Assembly (NCBI GenBank): GCA_023053545.1
Contig: JAKZAN010000005.1
Span: 7,378,001-7,442,000 of the forward strand
Direction: 5' to 3'
DNA: 64,000 bases
Origin: Lepidurus packardi
Taxonomy: Eukaryota; Arthropoda; Branchiopoda; Notostraca; Triopsidae
The notes under the pieces are model-generated. The model did no database searches. It saw only the letters and a program-made list of their open reading frames with translations, and was not told the origin of the DNA. Positions 39,301-50,645 of this stretch are shown here, in pieces (position 1 is the stretch's first letter; the number at the start of each line of letters is the position of its first letter). Made by a program: the position numbers and the translations under genes.

Positions 39301-40896
39301 GTCCCTTCAACCCATTTGCCATGGATCCATCCCATGGGTTCCCGACAGCTTTGCTATATAGAGGCAATTTTAGGGGGTTAAAATTTATCTTTCGCCCCTT
39401 TTTTCTTCGGAGGACCAAAGAGGCGGGATGAGTTTTTTTTTAGCAAGTTCTCCCGGCTCGACTCGGTATCGTCCCTCAAGACTAATTACGCTATATTTTT
39501 ACTTTTTGTTCCTTTTCTTCTTCAAAGGATTTGATTAGCTTCGGTTGTATTAAGTCTGTGCCAAGGCAAAAAATGCTCTAAATCTATCTAGAAATGTCCG
39601 AATTGTTTCGCACCCTGTCCTTTCGCACCCTTTCGAGGCTACGATGGTCAAATGGTTAATCCAATTTTTATTTAAGAGTGCAGCAATGGTGGGAAAGGGT
39701 TTTTGACGCCAAGACTCGGCTTTAAGCTGGCACTGATTAAGTATTCGCCCTGGCTATCTCGGAACCTCCGCACATGAAAAAATTTATGTCAAACTCACGG
39801 TTCCATGTTCTTATCAGGTGTCAGCAGGCTAAAACAAGTATCCAGGGCAAAATCCAGGTGATATAAAGATATGTCAATGGATAGTAAAAAAATGAAAAAA
39901 CTTCCTGTCAATGGAGAAAAAATTAAAATTTTTCGTTTTTTCCTTGTATAATCTGCGGGACAGGTGCAATATTGTCTGTTGTGAGGCTGTAGTGCGCATG
40001 GGGAGTATGTGTATATGACACGCCTGCGACATGGGATGAGACAAACCATACGGCTGTTAAAAAGTGTCTCTGGCATCCCCAGGGCGAGGGTGCGCAAGCG
40101 TCCTCTGTGGAGTCTGACTCGGGCTAAGCTACTAATAATTGGTATAATATATAGTTTATATTTACTTGCAATTATTTTTGTATCGAACTGTAAACCTGTT
40201 TTTGGCGACAAGGAAAGAAAAAGAAAAAGCGGGGGACCAAAAAAAGGAAAACGAAAAATGTAGAAAAAAATAAATAGAAAGTAAAACAAGGTGAAAGTTT
40301 AATTAAGAAAGGGCCCGAAAATTGGCAAAGATTTGTGGGTGTTGCTTGGTGTCCGGACTGGCGTAGGAAGTTTATAAAACCCAGCAGCCCCTTTGAACCT
40401 CTCTTTTTTAAATTGTTCTTTTTCTTCTGCTTCTCCATCTTCTCTCAATTTAAGAGGGGCGTCGCAGCTAGTTCGCACTCTCCAAGGGATGGATAGCATT
40501 AGGTGCATTGTTGATGAGATAAAGCCAAGCTTAGCAAAAGGAGGGGGGGAAAGAGTTAGGGCAATTATATGCAAAAGAGGAAACGAGAAAAGTTAGCCGC
40601 TACTGCTGTTGGTGCTGGCTTTGTCACCTGTCGGTCAGGTTTCTCACCCGTGGTACCGCAAAAGAGACCGTCAGGCCAGGGAGCGCTCCTCGTTCGTTCG
40701 CCCATTGCCCTGGAGGAAACCCCCGAAACTAGAACAATAGAAGCACTCTTGGCTCGCTCACCAGCATCGTGATTAGCCTAATTCACACAACTCGGGGATA
40801 TATAGACTCTACACGTAGAAGAGCGGACAGCTTTTAACAGGTCTACTCCTCCGATTGCACTTCACCAACTGTGAAGTGACCATAAACCAGGAGAAA
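36368..40896. other. Gene-free or unassigned region, including a GC-rich patch
   Basis: No ORF here shows a recognisable family. A plus-strand ORF at 36,516-36,767 follows a plausible TTCTTTTAG acceptor but is not recognised. The 38,790-39,060 patch combines a TATG/TGTG microsatellite with CpG-rich sequence and several overlapping ORFs. It may be regulatory or a promoter of the basonuclin gene (inference). Confidence 0.4.
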
Positions 40897-41495
40897 AAAT
40901 TTCCATAACAATACCAACCAGGCCCGTACCCAGAATTTTTTTCGGGGGGGGTTTAACCCGAGAACTTGAAATCCTATTTTTTTCGTATACCATATTTCCG
41001 GTAAGGAAAGGGGGATACGAAAAAGGAGAAAAGTTATCGCGTTGTTCGAGCTTCAAAACAGTCAAACAAAACCAAAGCTCCATTCGAAATAAACTTCTCA
41101 AGTACCATATGCTAGAAAAACGTATATTTTTCATTTGCGGAAACATTTCGGGGGGGGGGGGGGGGGGGGGGGGGGTTTAAACCCCCCGAACCCCCCCCCC
41201 CCCTGGGTACGGGCCTGATACCAACCCTCTCAATGAGAATTGAGCATTTCATTAAAACCTGAACGACAGAAAATATTTTTTTTTCATAAATTTTCCATCG
41301 CAATGCCAACCTTCTAATTGTGCATTTCATTTAACACCTGAACATCGGAAAATATTTCCCTTTATTATTGTTTCATAATAGCGAGCTCCAGAATTTTCGA
41401 ATTTTCAAAATTTTCGAATTTTTAATGGTAAATTTGTGGCAAACTTTCACAAATTTTCCACCAAAATGACCTGAACAGCAAAAATATTTCCCTTT
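40897..41495. repeat. Imperfect tandem repeat interrupted by a MITE
   Basis: A unit with AATTTTCCAtcrCAATgCCAACC, then GCATTTCATTxAAACCTGAAC, then GAAAATATTT is seen at about 41,289-41,360. A preceding copy starts near 40,899 and resumes after the MITE at 41,226. A shortened third copy starts near 41,452. Low-complexity AATTTTCGAATTTT sequence lies between the second and third copies. Confidence 0.65.
40919..41217. mobile_element. hAT-like MITE with 8-bp target-site duplication (299 bp)
   Basis: The terminal inverted repeat CAGGCCCGTACCCAG is perfect at both ends. The element is flanked by the direct 8-bp duplication ATACCAAC at 40,911-40,918 and 41,218-41,225. Subterminal G and C runs around TTTAAACCCCCCGAA are present, the G run reaching about 29 bases. 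An 8-bp duplication with CAG-starting ends is characteristic of the hAT superfamily. No transposase ORF is present. The intact duplication and TIRs suggest a fairly recent insertion. Confidence 0.92.
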
Positions 41496-41563
41496 TTTTT
41501 TTACTAAAAACTATTTCGGGGACGTCTTTTTCAAGTGGTGAGTTAGGAGTGAGGAAAAGCAGG

Positions 41564-41571
<8 letters not shown>

Positions 41572-41595
<24 letters not shown>
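41572..41595. repeat. Poly(A) run
   Basis: About 24 consecutive A. No adjacent SINE or retrocopy body was recognised. Confidence 0.7.
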
Positions 41596-41599
41596 CGAA

Positions 41600-44500
41600 A
41601 AGGTTTATTGTCGCTAATGTAATTTACAGGTGCCAAAGCCAGTGAGGGAATAAAAGTGGGGAAAAGACAGAAAAAAAGTAAAAGAAATGCTCCGAGTTGC
41701 CTTTTGCCTTTGTAACTTATCAAGGTTCTTTGCTTGACTGATCGCCTGTGCGTTTGCGATATGCCGTGTGTTCGTGTACCGGAAGAGGTTTGACTAGTGC
41801 CTTGATTAGGCCCCTCTTATTACTGGCTACGCCGGACCGAGTTTGGGGTCTGGACATTGTCACTTGGCTGATTATCTTTAGCGTGGGATATACGGGGGCC
41901 TCTCAACGCACCAGGATTGAGGGTTTCCATCGTCCTAAAAGCGGCTCCCAAGTCATGTGTATTGGCAATTGGCACGAAAAGTCTTGTCAGTTGAAACTTA
42001 TGTTAGTACGCCGCAGGTACTATGGCTTCAAGGGATAGAATACAAGGGTTCTTGGTAGAAAGGTCCTGGATTGTGGCTGACACCTGTAATAATCGTCGTC
42101 TCGGCACCGAAAGTTTCCAAGTGCGGAGGCGACCGTCATCATCGAGGATCGTCACCTTCTACTTTCAAAGTTGTGGGCTCCCAAACCCCCCTCAGCAAGT
42201 AGTTATAAAGACAAACCCCAGTATCATTAGCCTGCTCTGTTCTGCTCCCAACCCATCCTGCCTGTTGATGGTCTCAAAGTATAGAGCACCGTAGGTGACA
42301 TGTCCCTTGTTCCTTTTATCGCCAGTCAATTACTGACGCCTGTTTTTACCTCTTACCACTAAAAATCTCGATACCCTTTTTCTTTTCTTTCACAAACGAC
42401 AAGACAGACAGCTTTTGGTGGGATAATTTTCTCGACCATTTCCCATATCTGAATAACATCAAATTTTCAATCATTACAGGATTAAATTCTGCGAAACACG
42501 TGACCCCCATGAAGCAGGGGAAAAGTTTTTTTCATCTTTTTTTCTCACTTTTCTTTTTCTGTTTTTTGTGAATTTTTTTAGAAGAAGTTAAAAAGAGGAG
42601 GGGTTAAAAAATAGATATTAGGTGCAAAGTATGGCTATGCTTATAACTCTTTGAATCGCTTTTCTGGGACTGAAAGCAATGCTTGCCAAACGCTTTTGGT
42701 TATGGACAATGAAGCAGCATTTCGCCCACCTTCTTTGCGGTCATAATGCGCAAATTGGTAGCAATTGTTCCTGTCAAAGACCGTAGTCTGCTTACGAAGT
42801 TGCAGAATTATGGCCGGGAAACGCCAAGCATGGCCGCTTTGGTCTCTTGAGCTTTAATTCTTGTGCTAAAGAAATGTCGCTTTTTTATTGCAGACTTGGC
42901 ACTAGCCTTAGAGCCCAAATTATTTCAAAGTATAAAAGAGAGAGAGCAAGAGGCAATTTGGGAATGCTGCACATCACACACCAGGACCTGGCTGGTTACA
43001 GAAGGATAGGTGGGGGTAAACGACAGGAAGCACGACAAAACGATTTATTCTTGGCTGAGCTTTGCGTGATGTTGCTCATTGCACGTAATTGTCAGATGAC
43101 AATTTACCATCGCAATTTTTGCCTTCCTTGAGTTAAGCTTCATGCCTGGAAATTCCGCGTAGAAAAACCTTGACTTATGTCCCTTTTACCTGTCTCCTGT
43201 TTGGGCTTTTTATTTTTCAATACAGCCCCGGCTTTTTTATACCTTTCCTTTTTCATCCGTTTAAATGTTAACGCGCATGTTACACATTTTATTGTTTGCT
43301 TCAAGGAACCTTAGTTCTCCAAACAAAGCACCCATTAACCCCGCCTGCAAGGGACACAAAAACCAAAAACAGAACAATGGCGGCAAGACAAACCAAGCAA
43401 GTTATGTTTCGAAGGGAGGAAGGCAACAAAAGAGAGGGTTAATTGAGGGTGACAAGTCCATGGATCATATTAGACAATACAGGCCCAGGCAGTGGCCAAG
43501 TAAAGAAGAAATAGGGGAATGTATGCAATCCCGCATGTTGGCCCCATCTAACATAACCAGCAAAGGCGACACTAATACTTTGCTTACTCTGGTTTGGGGT
43601 AAGGGTAAGGGGTATATAGTTCTCCAGTACTTGTCCTGTGTGTGCAAATGCTCTAGATTGACATGGCCATTCTTGGGTCTTGGGAATATCCATGCTGTTG
43701 AGCACTTACCGCAAAGGCAAACCGAACTGGGAGTACAGGAGCCTCAAATGTCCCATTGTTGCGATACAAGGGGTTAGAAATCATGACCTGTCATGTCGTA
43801 ATGGACTCCTTGGGTCAAACTAGCTGGACAGCTACTTTGTCAAGACCACATCAATGAATGGCGTCTCCAGAGACACTTTCGTTTGTCGTACTTTTCCTCC
43901 CCCATGAGAAACTGATTACTTATTTCGAAGGAGTCTGTGGGAAACAAAGAGCTTTTCTTAGTTAGTTCAGTGTAAGAGATCCTTCGATAAGGTTTGATTA
44001 AGTTTTTGATCAAGTGCAAGGATCGTTATTTGGAAGGAATTCGTATTTGTCGTGATTTGAGAACAATACGTATTACACTGCAGGGAAAGCAGGTATACAG
44101 TGAGAAATAGGTTGCGGATTGTTTTTTAATAGCAGTTCGGTTGTACTTTTCTTTCCAGGAGCTTATATTGTATCGGGTGGTTAGAAATTGATAGTAAAGC
44201 TGTCTCCTCGAGACTTGGATTGCAATGGTGGGATTGGTTTCAGAAGGCTTTTTCGAGGTCATCTGCAATCAATTCGGCTTTCTCTATATGCGAAGTAGAG
44301 TCAGGGTCAGGTTGGAAATGCACAGCAAGTAGATTTGTTTTTGTTTTTTTAAGAGAGTATATCTGAAGAGCGGGTTTCTTTGCTCATTGTTCATTAAACC
44401 AGTTTAAGAAAGCTAGTACTCAATTTACGGAAAAAAGTCAGAAATTGGGCGATGCGGGATGATATAAGATTAGAATAAAAAGTTGTAGGTGAATAGTCAA

Positions 44501-47500
44501 AAGCTCAGCAGGACTGTAGTTGCCCAATTCCGTTCTGCCGCGTGACGAATGTTATAGGTGGTAATTACACGACAACGACAAACCTCCTGCCGATTCAAAG
44601 GGACACGTTGTTGGTTGGCCCAAGCGACAAAAACTTTTCCGGGAGTCCTTTAACTATAAGATAACAAAAGACTCGTACTCATCTCAACCTTTTTTTCCTC
44701 CCCCTTTTTCTTCAGGGAGAGTAACGATGGTTGTACTACGCTATATACAAATCAGTAGAACAAAAAACTGCCCCTTTCCCTTTATGTTTCCTTTTATTTT
44801 TTTGCTTAGGGGTCAAAACTTATTATAGAAAAAAACTAAGAAATATCTGAAGCAAAAAAGGATGAAAAGTAGCGTAGTTGGCACGTCATCAAAAGCGGAT
44901 GTATAAATATGGAGGCGGAGACAAAGGTGTATCGCGAGAAAAATAGTGCGACACGCACACTTTGTAGTAAGCCAGCAACTGTATACACAACATATAGAGA
45001 CAGAGAAGGTCTTTTTTAGCGAGTGTTATGTAGTAATTTATTTAAGAGAGAATCCGTGTTATATTTTTTGTCCGGTAAATTTATTACGGTTTGTAATCTA
45101 CAATTTGGTAGATAAACGTCCTGGGACTATCATTTATTAGGAGTTGTTGCCCAAGCAAATCTACTATAAAGTTACAGGTCTAATCTTTACGGTTTTCCTC
45201 GTACTTTCTAGGAATTGGCACTTTTTTACGTAAGGAACTGCTTTTCTGAAGGGTTCCGAATGGTCCTACCCAATTGGTATCAATTATTTTACTCTAGCAG
45301 ACAAGTGGAAAAAATATTATTTCACAGCGCAACGGTTTAGTTTGAATTGTTCGACAATTTTCCCGCGCGTTATATGACTTATGTGGGACATGTAATTACA
45401 GTTGTCTTATCTATATAGCTTGTAATACTTCAGCCTAGCAGTCACCTGGAATTTTGTTTACTCTAGTCGTTTTTTGGAAGAAGGGAACCTTATTTGCATA
45501 AGATTGGGGTATGAATATCGTTGTGGACAATAGCGCTCTGACAGGAGTAAAACTAGTACATATTTCTTTCTTATCTGATAACCACACACATGTATGTCGC
45601 TTTTGCTCATTTTCATACTTGTGCATTGTTAGTTTCTATATGCCCCAACCGGTGACAGGTGCGTATGTTTATGCATGCATCTGGTGGTATGGATTGCTGA
45701 GACATCCTTCATGTTAGCTTTAGGAAACAAAGGGAGAGAAGCGCATAAACGATAGTGTAATACATGAACCGAATACATGAACTGTATAGACAGAATAATT
45801 AAGGCGTATCAAGCTAAATACTAGCAATAGTTTCCATACCAGCGCTCCTCAATAATGAAAAATGCCGTGTTCGCTATCGCAATTAGAAGGGATTTTTTTC
45901 CTTTTATCTGAAGGACCGGATCATTAATTTATCCCCACAATAACAGCGTCACTGGAGGAGAAAGTATGTCTACAAATTCCTTAAATATACATGGTAAAAG
46001 TCTGTGACGTTGCAACCATTTGCGTTGTTGTGCCTCTTGGTTTGATTAAGTTTTGCTTTGTTTTGATACTTCTAGTTTTCATGTGGCCGCAGGAGTTCAT
46101 CCCCAACGGAGTCTTGTTTGGCGTTCCTGTCGTGACAAATGGACGGCGTTGTGTATGTGCTGCCTTGGCGCAATGGTGGTTTGATGGCCACAGTCGTGGT
46201 TGCCATCGTTCTGTTAATATGTGCGCTCTTGGAAAGCGTTAGAAGAAGATTCCATCCCACCCCCCTCTCTGAAACAAGCAGAAAAAAGAACGGGAGCAGT
46301 AGGAAAGAATGAAACGCCCGGGTCGTCGCTTGGGACTTGGGACGCCGACTGTGGAATGCCCCGAGTAATTAGGCGCAAATTGGGGGTCTCACGCCCCGAA
46401 GCCCAAGGTTGTCGTTACCGGTCGTTACGGAAAGAATATCCACGTAATAAGTGAACCCAAGAAAGCTGGACTTAAGTATTTACGGTTCTGATCCAACCCA
46501 ACGCTCCTCGCATTTTTTGGTATCGCACAGGTAAAAAATGAAAAAAAGCCCAACGAATGTTTCTGCTAATTACATCTTTCCTGGATTTACTTCTTCTGTT
46601 TCTTTTTCTCATGCTGTGTATACGTGGATACATACCAGGGCGAGAGAGGATGGATCCCAGTGATGTGTCAGGTCTGCAATTGTAAGACGTTAGGTAACGA
46701 AGTACCTCCAACTAATGAAAAAGCTCAAGGGAATACCGCCTCGCGACGACATGCAAGTCCACTTCGTTCCTGTGGTATACGGTCAAGTTCGAAAAGAAGA
46801 AATCCTATTAGGAGACGTGTAATGTGCCCACGGACACCCTCTCTGCTGTTATGCCACCTAATGAGCCTCAAGGCGTTCTGCTGCTCCTGTGAAATGCGAG
46901 ATGGCATGTTCCTCGCTTTCCCTGTGGAATTTCTGGACAAGGAAACGATAGCCTCTTTCACAGTGTTATGTTAATTGATGGACGAGGGACCTTTGTACAA
47001 GGCATCTTCATTTAGGTCATTTGGGATTGAGCGTAGAGAAGCGTCATGGACTTGGGCTTCATTTGAATTTTGTTTTTTATTTATGTTTTATTTTTTATTA
47101 TTTAGGTTGGCCAAAGCCAGATGCAAAAGAGGTAGACGACACGGTGAGGCTTTATCGTCCGGTGGACACACGGACACACATGGTCGCCTTTTGCCTTTAG
47201 CACATGCTGAGCAAAAGCGGTACCAGTTAAAGAGAGAGAGAAGGAACATTGTTTAGAGCGGCGCAAAACGCTGGAAAGAGAAAAGACTGCAGCGGATAAA
47301 GAAAGAGTGATGCTATTTTCCGGACCGGAGAAAAAGCTAAGAGAGAGACAAGCAAAGTTGGTTCCGAGACGACGACGTCCGCCTTGGCCCTCCTTTACTC
47401 AAGCAAATAAACCGCCCCTGGAAATAGCGTCGTCGTCGACCGTCGACGTCGTCAACATACAAATACACACCCCACAGACACCGCGAAAAGTGAGCCAATG

Positions 47501-50298
47501 ATGTTTAAAAAAAAACTGAAAAGGAGGGCGTTCGTGCCTTTTACTTTCTTGTTTTTGCTCAAGGTAAAAAAAAGAAGAAGACTATTTTTTTCCCAGGTTT
47601 TCAGGCAGGATTTTGGTTTTATTAATGACGTTGCTTAAATCCTTGCAACTTCATCGTTCATTTTCACCGAGTTGACATGGCCAAATGCTTTGCATGGGAA
47701 TCATGGGATGCAGTTTTTGGCTACTCTGGAACCGCTAGTCATCAAGCCAGAATTGAACGACATGGAGATGAGACGTGGCGACGCTTAAAGCTTCAAAATG
47801 GGAAAGTGCTGACACTTCGTACGTTCGTCATGGACACACAGACACACACTCCGGAGGTTGGTGGATGCATTCGTCTCCTCCCTCCCGACCCCGCCAAGCC
47901 TAAATGAGGGTGTAAGTATTGATTATTGATCGTTAAAGGCGGCCAAGGCGCGAGGCATTAGGTTTTCGGGGTCATAGCCGATATAGGAGCTGAATGAGAA
48001 GTTGGAGTGACGCCGTCGAATGAAGAAGAACTGGGGCGAGGGTGTTGAAGCTGTCAGGAAATGAAATGACGGCTTGGCTGGACGTGTCCGGTGCTTTGGA
48101 ATGAGTCAGGCTGAGGCAGGGTGCAATACCTTTGACACAAGCCTTGATTGCCTTTGATGAGGCTTCATTAAGCAATTAGCTCTCTTCATTTGCCCGTTGC
48201 CCCTAAGCGTGTCCCAAGACAAACGCCGGTGCCCTACGCGACCAGAATTTCTGTGTATTTCCAAATGTTTCACCGACCATCCCTTCCCCACCCGATCCCC
48301 CCAAAAAACGTGAAAATAAACTTATAGAAAAAAATATCTTTTTATTTCCAGATATTGCTTATTTCTATTTCTCGCACTTTTGGACCAGTTAGCTATATTC
48401 ATGTTTTTTGAGGGGGGAAAAGGGATTTTTAGCCAAAGTGACAATGATGGAGCATGTGAAATTTGTCGTCAAAATAAATGAGGAACCTTTTCCCCTTTTT
48501 TACTGTGTGCGTTGTGGTTCTCATTTCCGACTTTCGGAGCAAAACGGGCATTTGGTGTTCTGGTGTGGGATTGTAAGGACGGGTTAAGGAATATGAAAGC
48601 CATGTGGCAAACGTCAAGGCGTCAAGTTGTCACACTAGCTGTACCGCGACTTATACAGCAGGGGCAAATGGATGGATGATGCGTTGAATGTGGGATGTTA
48701 TACTTTGTATGCATTGGAGGCCGGGAATGGTAAATGGTCTGTTACACGCTATAGCGCACTTTTTTGTTAAAACAAGCACGTGCAATGGACATTAACCCTT
48801 TCCTTCCTTCCTTTCGCTGCGTGTTTTTTTTTCTTTTTATGGCTTCGTTCAGGTTCTCGGTTAGCTAGTTAGCAAGTTTTAATTTTGAACAGCATTGAAT
48901 ACGAGGTGAAGTGAGAAGGTTGTAAAATAGACTAAAGTGGCGAAAAATCTCATCCCAACAAGTCTAATTTTGGTTAGCAAACTAATTTCTATGGGTATCT
49001 TTCCGTCCTAAGTGCGGAAACGCGCATATATTTCTCTTGTCGTCGCAGCAGGCAGCGAAGCAGCTTTTACAAGACGTGTGGATGTCACACACATGCCACA
49101 TTTGCCATCCCGGAGACGGCGCTTGACATGTTGACTACTTGGAGGTATGTCTTAACAATCGTCTATCACCGTCTTTCCCCATCTTTTTAGGGTTTTTACT
49201 TTCTTTACGGCTCAAGTGGTCTTGGTTTCTAATTAATTTTTTATGTTTCACGTTTGTTTTTCTACTTTAAAAGCTCGGTAGGTTAAAAGAATTGTGGGTC
49301 TTGCAAACGATAGTCTCCTGGAGCTATTTGTATATCAATTTGCCCAAGGCGGGTAAGACAAACGGCGAAGGATAGCTATTAATAATAGTCCACACGAACC
49401 AACTCCTTCCGTTGGTCTGCTGGGTATACGCTGGTCCGTAAAGCTGCCGACGTTACCCTTGGCTTTCCGCTTTTGAGCAGCTTTTGGCTCCAGTGCCAGG
49501 ATTACACGCGCAAACGGCAGCAGCACTGCAACGACAACGACACGGCGACAAGTCTAAATAAATAATCCCTCCGGTGCGACGTAGTACAGTTATAGCGGCG
49601 GTTCGCTCTGTTGCCTCGGTTAGATTTCGTGTTGTATATGTATGTACGCGGCTTTGCAGAATAGCATCCCCTAGGAAAAGCGGACCTTTTCACAAGTTTT
49701 GAATCCCCCCTTTAGTCTTTTTCCTTCTCTCGGCAAGGAAGAAAAGTCCTGGCTTGGAACAGCACGAGTCCGGATATTGCACGTTCCCAGCTCTCCTGTT
49801 GACAGCTATGACGGGCAGGCCAAACATGTCGCCATCGCTACCGTCATCACCCCTGGTGTCCCGGTTTTTGAGTCTTGTCGTCGGGGAAACTTGGGGGTGG
49901 AAAGATTTTCCGCCCGGTAGGCATGAGATTCCGCGGTCGTGCCCTGAGGTATGTCTACTCTGCGGGCGGTACCGGCAATATGGTTAGGTCCGATCTCTCC
50001 GTGAGCAGCAAAGTGACGGAGGACATGGCTAAGAACGACACGACCTCCGTGTACCATGTCAAGACCCCCTGCAGAAGGAAGTCATTTGTTGACCAGCCAA
50101 GACAAACGCCACAGCAACACCAGTACACATCCCGCGCGCGCAAAAAATAAAAAATAGTTGACGCTCGCCGCCTTGTGCTTGGCAAAGCAAGCATAACAGT
50201 GTACCCAATAATGTCCTACATAAACTGCGATCTTTGTCCCTTTTCCTGAGAAGAGTTTGCCAGGTATTTAAACCTAAAGCACTTTAAATCTATAGTAA
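41600..50298. other. Noncoding region without a recognisable gene
   Basis: ORFs of up to 170 codons (43,265-43,777) have compositions and frames expected by chance and no known motif. A CpG cluster with GTCGTCGACCGTCGACGTC lies near 47,428-47,455. Another CpG-richer patch with overlapping ORFs on both strands lies at 49,750-50,150. I see no convincing gene, RNA or large transposon. Confidence 0.5.
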
Positions 50299-50302
50299 TT
50301 CA

Positions 50303-50641
50303 GACCACGGTGTACTGCAAGTAGTAGAAAATTTCTTGTGAAAAGATGGCACTGATGTCATTCCCCTATATCCTGAGAATGTAGCAACTGTAAACAACAC
50401 TTTAAACAAAAATTTAGAAGAAATGTAACGATATAATTGAAAATTTTTCAAGTTTGTTTAATGTTTATGTTGTATCAACTTTAAACTAAAACTTAAACAG
50501 AAATTTAAAAGAAATTTTACAATATAATGGAAAAATGATTAAGATTTTCTTGAATGTTGATGTATTCTCATGATATTGGCGTATAGAATTAGTGCCATCT
50601 CTTGAAAAAAAATCTTTCATTACTTGCAGGATACCGTGGCC
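50303..50641. mobile_element. MITE with TTAA flank, copy 2 (339 bp)
   Basis: The left end GACCACGGTGTACTGCAAGT and the right end (reverse complement) GGCCACGGTATCCTGCAAGT form an inverted repeat. It continues for about 60 bp through GAGATGGCACTAAT-type sequence. The right flank is TTAA (50,642-50,645) and the left flank is TTCA, probably a mutated TTAA. It is the same family as 12,921-13,307. The middle holds two imperfect direct copies of about 88 bp (from TTTAAACAAAAATTTAGAAG and ACTTAAACAGAAATTTAAAA). Noncoding; piggyBac-like by target site (inference). Confidence 0.75.
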
Positions 50642-50645
50642 TTAA

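Noticed and set aside
39795-40289. 164-codon minus-strand ORF rich in Phe, Leu and Ile
   Set aside because: The apparent hydrophobic segments reflect A/T-rich low-complexity DNA, not a membrane protein family I recognise.
41572-41595. Poly(A) run as the tail of a retrocopy or SINE
   Set aside because: No polymerase III boxes, gene-derived body or flanking target duplication were found next to it.
43265-43777. 170-codon plus-strand ORF
   Set aside because: Longest intergenic ORF, but it has no motif, no homologous feel and no supporting splice or poly(A) context.
49699-50194. Cluster of ORFs on both strands in a CpG-richer patch
   Set aside because: Mutually overlapping frames with no recognisable product.
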